Assembly (NCBI GenBank): GCA_027563935.2
Contig: CM050449.1
Location: 17,754,735 to 17,818,734, forward strand
Direction: 5' to 3'
Source of the DNA: Costus lasius
Lineage: Eukaryota; Streptophyta; Magnoliopsida; Zingiberales; Costaceae
DNA: 64,000 nucleotides
Below, piece after piece: positions 10,162 through 22,100 of this stretch. The position numbers and the translations under genes are program-made. Numbering within the stretch: position 1 is the first letter of the stretch; each line of letters begins with the position of its first letter. Below the pieces are notes generated by a model. The model ran no database searches and had not been told where the DNA came from. It was given only the letters and a program-made list of their open reading frames with translations.

Positions 10162-13100
10162 AACCAACCTGCTCTTGAGAAGGATAGATACAAAATTCGA
10201 CAGGCTTTTATTGCTGAACCTGGAAAATCTCTTATTGTTGCTGATTATGGGCAGGTCAGTAACCTAAGTTATTGTTGTAACTTTATTTTTGCAATCATGA
10301 TACATACTAAACTTTCTACGTATTGTCTCTGCCAATGCTGAAACCAAAATTTAAAAGCTTGAACTTAGAATCTTGGCACATCTTGCGAATTGTAAAAGTA
10401 TGTTGGAGGCTTTCAGAGCTGGCGGAGATTTCCATTCTAGAACAGCTATGAATATGTATGCACATGTGCGTGAGGCTGTTGAAGAAAAGAGAGTACTCCT
10501 TGAGTGGCATCCCCAACCCGGAGAAAATGAACCTCCAGTTCCATTACTAAAGGTATTTACACTTTCAAACCATTTATCATTCCACATTTTGGATTACCCA
10601 AGCTGATTTTGTGGTTTGATAGCTGTTGAGATATTTCAGCATATTGTGAAAATGGAAATTGCATTACAATTGTTGTGTGATGTGAAAGACTAAGTAATTT
10701 TATGGTTATTGGTTTTGGAAAGACTGGCACTGGAAACATGCACCCATTTGACAGCAACTTATCAAAGTCCTCTTTGCCTTTGATTTTTAAATTATTCTAA
10801 ACTCTTCTCTACAAATTTGTTGTATTACTTCTTTGTTATAAATCGTCGCATGACTTCTGTTGGATGTGTTGTCCTTTTTGTGTTTGTTTAGGACTGCTAT
10901 AAGCTTGCAATATGAATACCTCTTTTTTTTTTTTTACTGTTTGAATCTTTTGATTCTCTCACTCTCTAACAATCAGGGATTAGGTATAAATCTGATAGAA
11001 CAGTTGAGTTTTGGTGGGACCACTGATCTCTTCCAAATATCTTTCAATTTTCTTTAAGTTCTTCCTTTAATCCATGGTTTTAATTTTGCTGTGTACTGGT
11101 CCACTGCATGCTGCCTATATAGGGTGGTGCAGATCAATTTTTAAACCTCAGCGGTTGCATTATTTATCTTGGATGTGTGGATTTGTTTGTTACGTTAGTT
11201 ATCATATTTCTGAGTTAATTATTATGCTTGATAAAAACTTTCTTTTTCCGCTATTGGATTGTTTAGAATTAAAATCATGACATTAAATTTGCTTTCATTT
11301 ACAATGGTTACGGGATGTGTATGCTACTGAGATTGTCAAGTATTAAAATTATGACACTAAACTTGCTTTCATTCACAATGGTTACAGGATGTGTTTGCTT
11401 CGGAACGGAGGAGAGCTAAGATGCTTAATTTCTCTATTGCTTATGGAAAAACTCCTGTAGGTCTTTCACGTGATTGGAAGGTAACAATTGTATCTGTATT
11501 CTTTTGATGTTTTAGTTGATCATCTTATGAGTTATGACTACTGTATACTGTATAGTACTAGTTATTTACCAATCTCCATCTTTGTTATCTATACATGCAT
11601 TGCTGGATTCTGATGCTGATAATCACATTTCCCATATTTCTGTATTTCTGTGGTCTGAGTCAGCCTACGTCTCTGTATAATCTATGGGTTATTGCTAGTG
11701 ACTGTAGTTTGATCATATTTGCATTTGGTCACTGACTATAGATTAAAAATAGTATAATCTACTTCTCTAGTTTCTAGTTGTGTTGCATATTGGTTCATGC
11801 AGTTTCATTTTCTATGAAAAGTAACCAGTGCTATTACAGGCTAGGGCGGCTAGGCACTCTGTGGTGCCAAGATCTCATTTTGCCTATGGCACAAGGTGCT
11901 GGCTGAAGTGATTGCCCAAGGGTGGCATGATACCTGATTCTTAAAACTCTTAAAATATTTAATATAAATTTAGTTGTCCAAAAGTGTTCTTGTTTATGAG
12001 AACCCTTTCCACAATATCAGTCTAAACTACAGTAAACTTGAATAGCCGATCCATAATAAAGTACTAGATCATTATGCACGAAGGTGAATTCCAATAGTCT
12101 TATATCATTCTAAAACTTAAATACAAAAATGAAACAAAATGAGCGACAAGGTCATGAGCAAGGTTTTAAAAATCATTCCATGCGTACTGATATGTGATAG
12201 TACTGGACCGGTATACCTAGGTACTAGATACTATTTAGCATGGGTATGTCTGGTACCAAGTACTATTTAGTGTTGTCGGACTGGTACACCGACCTTGACT
12301 GACACTTTAAACCTTGATCATGAGTATTTGATCTCTGCACATGAAAACTAAATATCAATACTATAACATTGTTTTAAAGTGATGGCCATTTATAAATTTC
12401 TTTTTTTTTCATTCCACCTTTTTCTTTCCTTATTTATTCTTTTGTTTCTCCTTGTTGTTTTCTTCTTTACTAAGATTCGTTCAACAATCTAAGGCCCAAG
12501 ACATAGGGCTTGAGTCTTCTCCCTAATCCTCCTTTGGTTCAAAAATGCCAATGGCTGGGACGATAGAAGAGTCACCAGGCTTATGTGGCAGCAACAATTT
12601 GTGTGGATAGTGCCCTCTAGCTGGAAAAGGTGAAGAGGGGGAGCTGAGGTGGCTCGACCCTTGTCTGAGTGGTGTGTTGTAAGTCCTCGAACAGTAGGCA
12701 TCGAAATGTGGTCGTGCCCTCAACCTTACTTCCTTTTGTTTGTTTGTTTGCTTGTTTTTTGTGTCAGCAACTGAGCTTCAATACATAGTAGGCAGCAATA
12801 GGTCCATCGATGAAGAGGTGGGCTCGTTCAACCCTTACATTCTAGATGGAGGTTTCCGGTAAGGATAAAGATAGGCATAACAGAGCAAAGCTCCACCCTC
12901 TTTTTCCTTTTTTGCGCTTGTTCAATGTTGTGGTTGAGTACAATTTTAATAGGACAAAAGTGCTTCTGGCCTCTTGTGATGGAGAGTAAGGCTGCCCCTT
13001 GTTTGTTGCAAGTGAGGGAGGGCTCAACCCATATGGCTAGGCGGTGTAGGTGAGTCTCCTTTGACCAGGTGTTGTAGAAGAAGTAAGGAAGAGGGAGTAT

Positions 13101-16100
13101 TTCCCCTTGTTTTGCAAGTTTCGAAGATAGTGCAGGTGGGCAACAACTTTAACAAGAATGGAAGGCATTAGAAGCAAAGGTGGCCTTCACCTATGATGGA
13201 ATTATGGAAAGCCGCAAGGAGACCAGAAACAATCCTGCTAATCTCCCATCTCTCTTTCTATCTTGTGTTGACCAGGACGACTTCTAAGCGGTCCTGTGTA
13301 ATTAGAGAATCATGAAACAGGTAAGGGTGATGATTAACAGGTTGTAGTGAGATGACCGTTACAATCATTTTATAACTCAAAGTTTCCTTATTACGAAGGA
13401 TCTGCGTTCTGCATATTTTTAGTTTGTCTTAATGAATGTCACTTCATCCTTGTGTTTTCACACAGAGAGAGAGAGGGCGATAAAACTTTGTCGTGCCTTC
13501 GCTGCTCGTGTAATGGTTTCTCCTGGATCCAACATGTCTCTAGGCATGTGTCCTTGCCCTCACTGCCCTTGGGCACCTACATGAAGAAGAAGCAGGGGTC
13601 AGGGTGCTACGTACAGAAAATAAATATTTTTCAGAGTGGTTTTGGTGTGAACGAGGTGATGGGACTGAATTTCGGGATCACATTCCCCCTTTTTTTTGGA
13701 TAAACATAATTTGATTTGAGATAGGATGGAACACGGAGGGATGTGAGAGTATTTAGAAGTGGATGTGCATGATTTCATATGATATTTTGAAAATTTCCAT
13801 GATTTTATTTTCCTTTTTTATTTCATGGAACGCTTTGGTTAATTTAATCCTTTTGATTCAATTTTGATCAAATCAGATACATATCTTTAATGTTGGGTAA
13901 TTTCCAATCAATTACAGACAAGAGGAAGGGAAAATGGGGTGGGATATGCAGTATACTTCCTGTTAACCTAGTTTTCATACGATTTTCATAAAATGGGTGG
14001 ATTTGGCTTGATTTGACCAATTTTAACCTGGTCAAAATTATTGACCACATTGGTAGCTAGTAGCTACCGTGGAATTTCTTCTAGAAGCCCCATTCCATAG
14101 CATTCTGTTGTTTGGGTACATTTTCTCATTTTGCATCTCCATGTGTATGCATTAGTATTCTCTATTATGATCGTCATTGTGCTTGTTACAAATTTGGATA
14201 AGCACAACTCTGTATGTGCGTGGTGAAGTTGCTAATTTCTTTTGCTCTAAATCAAACGACTATTGGTGGTATAAATTCTCAAATATCTGTTTGCTTAGGT
14301 TTCTGTTGCTGAAGCTAAGAAAACCGTTGATCTTTGGTACAAAGAAAGACGAGAGGTTTTGCGATGGCAAGAAATGCAAAAAGAAGAAGCAAGGATTAAT
14401 AAATGCGTCAGGACATTGCTTGGACGCTCGCGGCGTTTTCCTTCCATCGAGAACGCCACCAATGCTCAGAGGGGTCACATTGAGCGAGCTGCTATTAATA
14501 CTCCTGTGCAGGTATCTGGATTATTTGCCCGCATGATATCTCGGTTTATTAAGCATGACCATCTAAGACTAACTTGTACATCTTCTCTACAATGGACGGG
14601 GCAAAGATTTTGATTTACAATTTTATCTGGAGTATCCTTTGGATCTTCTAAGGGGAAGATTCCTTTCTTTTTGGTCTAAAATGAGTGAATAAGTTGCGGA
14701 ATTCTGACTTTAGAGACAAGTTAACTAAGTGGGTTTCCTTACAAAAGAATTGTTAAATTAAAAACGACCTAAATTTAAAACAAGCAATTGCTTATTAATC
14801 TTAAAGAAATCTTAATTAGGAGCAGTGATCTCATCTACCTTTGCTCTTTGATATTTAGAATTTGTGCTCTGTGTTATGTAATTAACTAAGAAAATATTCA
14901 AACGAAATTAAAAAAAATCAGATTTAGTGGTCGAACATTCCTAATAAACATGTCAGAAAAGACATTCTAAAAATTTATACGTTTTACCAAATGATCCATA
15001 TGAGTTCAGCCAAGCCTGTTGCTTCCTTTCTTGTATCCATCTTAATGAAGCATTGCGGACAGAAAATCTTGGCATTGGACCCCTTTCTAGTGTGAAGAAC
15101 ATTTATAGAAACGCCAAATTGATTTTTTATTTTGGCATAAAACAATTGGAATGCATCAAAGATATTATCATGACTTTAATATAACCAACACATTCTGGAG
15201 TGATTTTATTAAAAGTAATAAAGTATTCAAAACTATCTTTCGTTGGTATAGGACTCTGGATCTCAAATATCTGAGCAAACTATATGAAACAGAGAAAAAT
15301 TCCTATGTTGACTTAATGGAAAAGAAACATGATGATTTTTTACTTGGTTGACACACATCACAAGTGAAGGAAGTACACCTTAGAGATAAAAATTATTGAG
15401 CTTTTTTTGGAGCTAGATGGCCAAGGTGACAATGCTATTGATATGGTGTTATTATAGTGGGCAAAAGTGTGACAGGAGAAAGGGACAAGGACACAATAAA
15501 CTGAGACAAATGGTTGCAAATGACTATATTGAGTGCATCGCCGCAGTTAGTTTGTGTGATTTGTACTAGTATGTTGTCGCTATTTTTCTGATTGATTTTA
15601 GATTTGTTATTGACCTCTTTATTGTTTCTGAGTCTCTCTTGTTTTATGTTGTATCTGATTCCTTTTGCCTTCTTTTCTCCTGGTACAAGTGTTCGTTCTT
15701 GTGTCTTAGCTCATTAGCAACTTGATGAAGGTTTAAATGAGAAAAGATGAACAATGTAAACTCTTGTAGCTTTTGCACTTTTACTTAACCTAGGCTACCA
15801 TTTATCTGATCCAACAGGGAAGTGCAGCTGATGTTGCCATGTGTGCTATGCTTGAGATCAATCAGAATATTCGGCTGAAGGAGCTAGGATGGAAACTCTT
15901 ATTGCAGGTTTGTACATCTGATACAATTTGAATTTGTATAATATCCACACACAACTAACCTAGTTTCCTTATTACAAGCTAATCCGTTAGGATGTATTTG
16001 GATGAAAGGGATTTGGAAATTGTATGCTCAAGTTTTGTTAAGAGAATTCTCAATTTTTGTGGTTCCTGTTGAGAAGTTTTATGTTAAAATTCTTTAGTTG

Positions 16101-19100
16101 AAATCTCTACTAAATAAGTTTAAGTAATAAAAGAGTTTTAGTTTGTTCTCTAAGCTAGTAACTTTTTCTTATTTTGTCCCACAAAATTGTTCACTTCTCA
16201 AACTCTTGAGGTTCAAAATTTCCTCTATTTGGTTCCTACGATTTTATTTTCTCAATTTGATTCCTAAAACTTTGTTTTTAGTTTGTTACCCTATAGCTTG
16301 CAATTTTTTGAGTTTGATTCCAAAAATTATCTTTTAGTCATTGGACTTCACATTTTTCTTATTCTTAGCTGGGGTATTATGCTATAAAGTGGAAATTGTA
16401 TTGCCTGAAAAAGAGATTTCGAACTTGGATTTTGTTTTACCAAGAGTGTGTTTGATAGATATCTCACTGTTTATTTTTCAGTTTCTAGTTAAAGTTGAAA
16501 AATCTAAAAACTACTTGTATTTTTTCAATTTTCAGTATTTAAATTCTAGAGTTCGTTTGTTGAGTTTGTCAAAATAGTGACAACGGTTGACGAAGAGGAT
16601 TCACATGTGGAATATTTGGCTTTTTAACTGCATTTTTAAGTTCTAGTTTTATTTACAAGCTTGCTAGCATGTTGAGTTTTGTCCTTGTTTATGTTATCCC
16701 ATTTCTAAGTTTTTTTTCAGTTGTACAATAGTAACTTTATGTTTTGGTTGTCTTTTAGGTTGAAAATTGTTTGTTAAACTAGTTTCTAACCAAATTGTAT
16801 TTGCACCCAAAATGACATGAAATTTTATAATCCCCTCAGTTTAAAATAAAAATAGTCCATCCAAGATTCCTGATGCAACCCTATTCTATTTCACCAAAAA
16901 TCTCTATGATTTTTTACTCTGACTAGGGTTCTGTGGGAAAAGTTTTTTTTTATTATATTAAGTTATTAAAATTCTATATTATTAGAAAGCTAGCATGATA
17001 ACAAAATGGTTTGCAAAATTTAAGAATGTTTTTGTTGAGATGTGTCAAACTCATTGTTTTAATTGCCTTGCTTGCTCATTGTCTTGGGATTGATTGTCTG
17101 GAAGTAACATTCTCTAGTTAAATATATATTGAATTCTACATACTGTATTTTAGGTTTCTCTTGCACATTTACATGATTCTTCTGCTTTGTTCCTAATGGT
17201 TTCTGTTTGGAGCTTCTCTTATATATATATATATATATTATATGTATATATAAAGACCCTGAATTATGTTAAACTTTAGCAGTATTATTTTCCATTTAAA
17301 AGTTTGATTTCTAACTGTAATTTAAAAGGAAGTCATATTTGAAGAACCTCTATATTCTACATTATCTTTAAATGCCTAGTTTATTTTTTTTATTTAATGC
17401 CTTCTTTTATTTTCTTGGTTTTCAATACTAGATATATGTGCCATTTTGGCATTATATATTGACATTTTTACTAATTCAACTTAGAAATCCTGTGATATTT
17501 TTTTTTAAAAAAATGTGCTTATAAGGAAATTTAGTTTATTAAGAAGTGAAAGAAGCGTTTAAAAATATAGGAAGACATTTGAAAACCCCAAGTCTATAAC
17601 AATTGTAGGTAGGTTTTGAAAATTTTTCCTTAAAAGACAAACCTCCAACGAAACTTTCTGTGAGTTAACATGGGTCTTCTTTTTCTATATAGGAGATATT
17701 TGAATGAGAAATCATAATAATATTATATTGTAAATATATTCTATCGAATTATATAGGAGATATAACATATTTATATATAGAGTTATTGAATATAAAATAT
17801 AATATTTTAATTATTATTTACTGTATATATGTGGCTATCTAGTTTGGCTCATTTTTAATATAACCATATTCTAACACATCGTCTTTAAGTTGAAGCATAT
17901 ATGACATTTATTGTCTGAGACGAGGACATAAGTTGAGAGATGCTGTAAAAAGAGAAACAGTAGTGATGGTAGTGAAGCTAATAGAGAGATTGCACATACT
18001 GAGCAATAATGGAGGTTCCTAACATTGTTTGAGAGCTTGCTAAGAGTAGTCGAGAAAACAATATTGTATGGAGCTTGCTGTAAAATTCTATAGCAATAGC
18101 GAAGGTAGTAATGTTACCGTAAAATTCTATAGCAACAGTGAAGGTAATGATGTTGACAAAGAGCACACCAAAGAAAAAAAGAGAGCAATGCAAAAGATTG
18201 TCACTCTTTTTTTCTTTTTGAACATTGTAAGCATATAAAGTAAACCACAATCCTAATAGTGAGTAGTTTTGACCTATCTCTAAACTGATATATTCTTTTA
18301 ATGACATCTAATGGAAGATCACAGGCTGGATTTGGAAAAATTCGGTCTTTTGCTAGGAATAGAGGCTTGGATCACTAAAAACACTTTTTCGTATAGAGAA
18401 TCAAACTTGAATTAACCTTGACCATTAATTTTATAGTCTGAATTACTAGATTGTGCTGATATCTATTGTTTGAGTTGATATTAGATTGGATGATTGGGCC
18501 TGATCCAAATTGAAGAGAGCAGGTCAGACTCGATTTATCGGGACTATGCTGTGATGGGTTTTGGATTTGGATCCAAATGCATGCAGCTTCTTCCTCGTTC
18601 TTGAATGGTTGTAGAACCGTTGGATAGGGTGCTTCAGCTTTCGGCTACGTAGTACGGTCTGGACATAAGAAGGCACTTGGAGGTAGCCCTCGCCCAGGAG
18701 AAATGGTTTTGAGCTTAGTCGGTCAGAGAGAGCAGATTAGTGGTGACAAAAGGAAATGCAACCACCGAACAAGTTGAACCACCCTATCAAAACTGTTTCT
18801 ACATCTATCTGTTGGCCAAAGCTTCGTGGGCGGAGATAGAGGCAACAGGCTTGAAGAGATGGAGGCTAGTGGTGGCACGGCTGTTGGCAATGTGGATGTC
18901 GGTTGAGGAGGTGGCAATGGATTGGATTCAGGTGATCATTTGCTCCCCCTAATGGAGAAGTTGAGGACGAGCTTTTGGACTTTGATCTCCCTCATTGAGT
19001 TCGATAGTTTCTTATTTGAAGCCATGGTGAGATTTTGGTGCCGCATCTAGAGAGCAGCTAAACAAAGTCTAGTAGCTACAGGTGAGGAAAGGAGGTAAGT

Positions 19101-22100
19101 GGCTGTTGGAGAGAAGAGATGAGATGGAGAGCTGCAACACAGAAGGTGAGAGAGTTGAGTAGCACTGTAAGAACACCTTGTGGTACAAAACAAGAGGGAA
19201 GCCAAGGGTAGAAATGAAAAGGGCTTTGAACGAAGATGGACCTCAATAGAGTAGGAATCAACAAAATTGTGGCGGCTAGGATATGAGCAGATCTTATTGT
19301 ATCAGGAAGAGTAGCAACTAAAGTTGTGTTATGGGCCCAAAGAGTAGACCAGCCCAACCAGTTCAAAGAAGGGGATGAGAGAAGCTTTATTAGGGTTTGG
19401 TTTAGGAAGAAAGAGTGGTAGCTATCGTATGTTTTTTTATGTTGGTTGTGTTGTGACCAAGCTTCTCACTGGCCGACTGAGGTTAAGCTTCGGAATAAAT
19501 CTTATCAATTTTGGTCCGACCTGCCGGATCGATTGCCGGTTAAGACAGAAGGTGTCACAAGTGGATCTACTATTCGATCCAATCGAAGGGGTGTAGTGAG
19601 ACAAACCGAACACTAGAATGCTGGAATGCTCTAGCTAGCTGACCGAGGAAGTGTGAAATTTGGCAGATAACAATGAGGAACTAGGCTTCAAATAAAGTTG
19701 GAAGCGGTTAAAGGCGGATGAGTAGATAGGCGATAAGCACAATTCCAAGGGTCTTGGACAGAGAAGAGAGGCAGTGTGAAGTCTTGGACAACGGTGCATC
19801 TATTAATCATCGGAAATAGTATGTCAGATTGATCTCATTTGATGGAACCTAGTTGACCAACAAGGTGGTGGGGCATTATAACTCAAGCATAGCGTGAAGT
19901 CACGATGGAATGCTCTTTGAACGGTTAGGAAAGATTAGTGTGGGCTATTGTTTGGCAAAGTACCATTGACGAACAAAGCAGTGTAACGCAGAGGTTCGAT
20001 TTATGGAACTTTTTGGTGGAAGTGTCACAAGGAGGGTTCGAAGGCAAGGGAGGAGTTGTTTTGGCGACAAGGAGGGAAGTTTAGAACTCCGTGGTAGTGT
20101 GACTAGAATTTTAGTTTGCGTTTTCGTAGCTGTGAAGGAACAATAATAGAATTATTAGGAGTTAGCGAAAATTTGTTGGCGCTAGGCGGAGATGGATCGT
20201 CATCTTCAAGCACTGGACGTGGTGAAAAGTTTATTGATAGAGTTGGAAAAGGAGAGGAGGGTGGGGAGAAAGGGAGCTTCCATCGATTTGCACGAGTAGC
20301 CAGCAGAAGCGAAGAAGGGCTACGCATTCCAGACTTGCAAAGTGAGCCTTATAATCCACTACTAGCATGTGAGGAGTGTTGGTCTTGACAAGAGACAAAT
20401 TCGGGTCCTCATATTTTGGGGGCGTTGAAGGCCGGCATGGTGGAGGTGTTCGTGTGGGCAGGGAGATGTGTGAGGACAGAAGATGGAACCACATATGTGC
20501 GTAATTGTCGAGCTTTGACATCCAGGGACAGTAGAGGAGCACAAGGTCCTGATGGTGTTGTGTATGGAAGGTTAAGTAGGTCATTGGTGTAGATAGTTAA
20601 AGCAAAGGATTGTCAATCTTATTTGGAAAATACTGAAAGAAGAAATCATGTAGAGGTACAATGAATTTCTAGCCACCATTGCTTATGAGAGGTTTGCAAT
20701 CCTAGAGCAAGGTCACATGAAAGGAATGAAGTATGTGGCCGCTTATAAGGAGATAATATCATAAATATTTGATCTCCCTAAATAACAATATAAGAGATTT
20801 TTCTTATAGGGATTGAAAACAGGTTTCAAGAGTGCAAGCATTTTTTTTTTCTACTAACATCATGATAGCTATGACACTTTATTGCATCATTGAGAGGGAG
20901 ATGATGGGTGGAGGAGAACTAAAAGGGTACACTGGTGTAAGGGTGCTGGTAGCAAAAGTTGTTTGGACTCGGGAAGCCATTTATTAAGTTGGAGCTCACT
21001 ATTTGACATAGGTTGTTTCTGCTTAGAATGATTCTTAGCTAGGAGATGTATCCACGGGGGATAGCTAGGAGGTGGTATCCACGGGGGACGTGAAGAGGCA
21101 CGATCCCTCGCATAAGCGCTAGAGAAGGGGGAACCATTTGTTTTTTTCAGGTGGGGTGAACCTAGATAATCCTAGGAGGCTAGAACCTTGTTCTACTAGG
21201 ATTACATTAACAAGAGAAAAAATTTTGCTTTTGCTAACATCAACCCTATTAACTGATGCACCAATGTGGAAATAAGAGTCTTCATTTGATTTCAAGGATT
21301 GGAAAATCGGTCCGATGGTTGCCGGACCGGTGTGTACTGATCGTTTTTTGTCAAAACCGCCTAGTTTTGATGAAAACTGGTTGGTGGAATATTATAATTA
21401 AACCGATCAATTCGTATCAGTACCGATTCAAAATCAAATTTTCCTCTACTAAAATTGATCAATTTTCATCAAAACCATGCGGTACATACCGGTAATATAC
21501 CGGAACTGAAATAAAAAAATAATTTTCTTCACGTGCGGTACATACCGGTATTCCCTTCGTCCACAATTGTTCCCTCACTAGACCAGTACAAACCGGTCGG
21601 TCTCGGACCGGTTTTATAATCCTTACTTGATTTTGCTTACATAGGATGATGACACAAAGAATTAAAGCACAATTGAGGGAGTAGTTTTGGGTTTTGAACA
21701 TAGGCTTCAAGAATATTCTAAGAGGAGAATCCGGGGACCAATGGGTATTGTATTATACCATAAAGATAGAAGAAAAAGCCACTTGGGAAGGCATCATGAT
21801 CATTGAGTTGTTGTAGCCTTGAGGACAAGGCTAAAATTCAAGAGGGGAGCAATGTTTCGGACCCAAAATGTGGCCTAGCGCAATCGGTTTGAAGAGTTAG
21901 GGTTAGGGGAAAGGGGTAGCTATCATGTGTTTTCTTTTGTTGATTGTGTATTGTGGCCTAGCTTCTTATTAGTTGACTGGCTGAAGTTAAGCTTTGGAAT
22001 AAATCCTATCAGGCCCCAAAAAAAAAAAACTTTGACACCATGTTATTCCAAAAGCATACTCTTAGAAGAAATAAGAGAAGATATTTGGATGAGAAATTAT

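Noticed and set aside
15151..15351. 66-codon frame in a polymerase intron
   Set aside because: It is AT-rich, has no recognised domain and no splice-compatible role in the polymerase.
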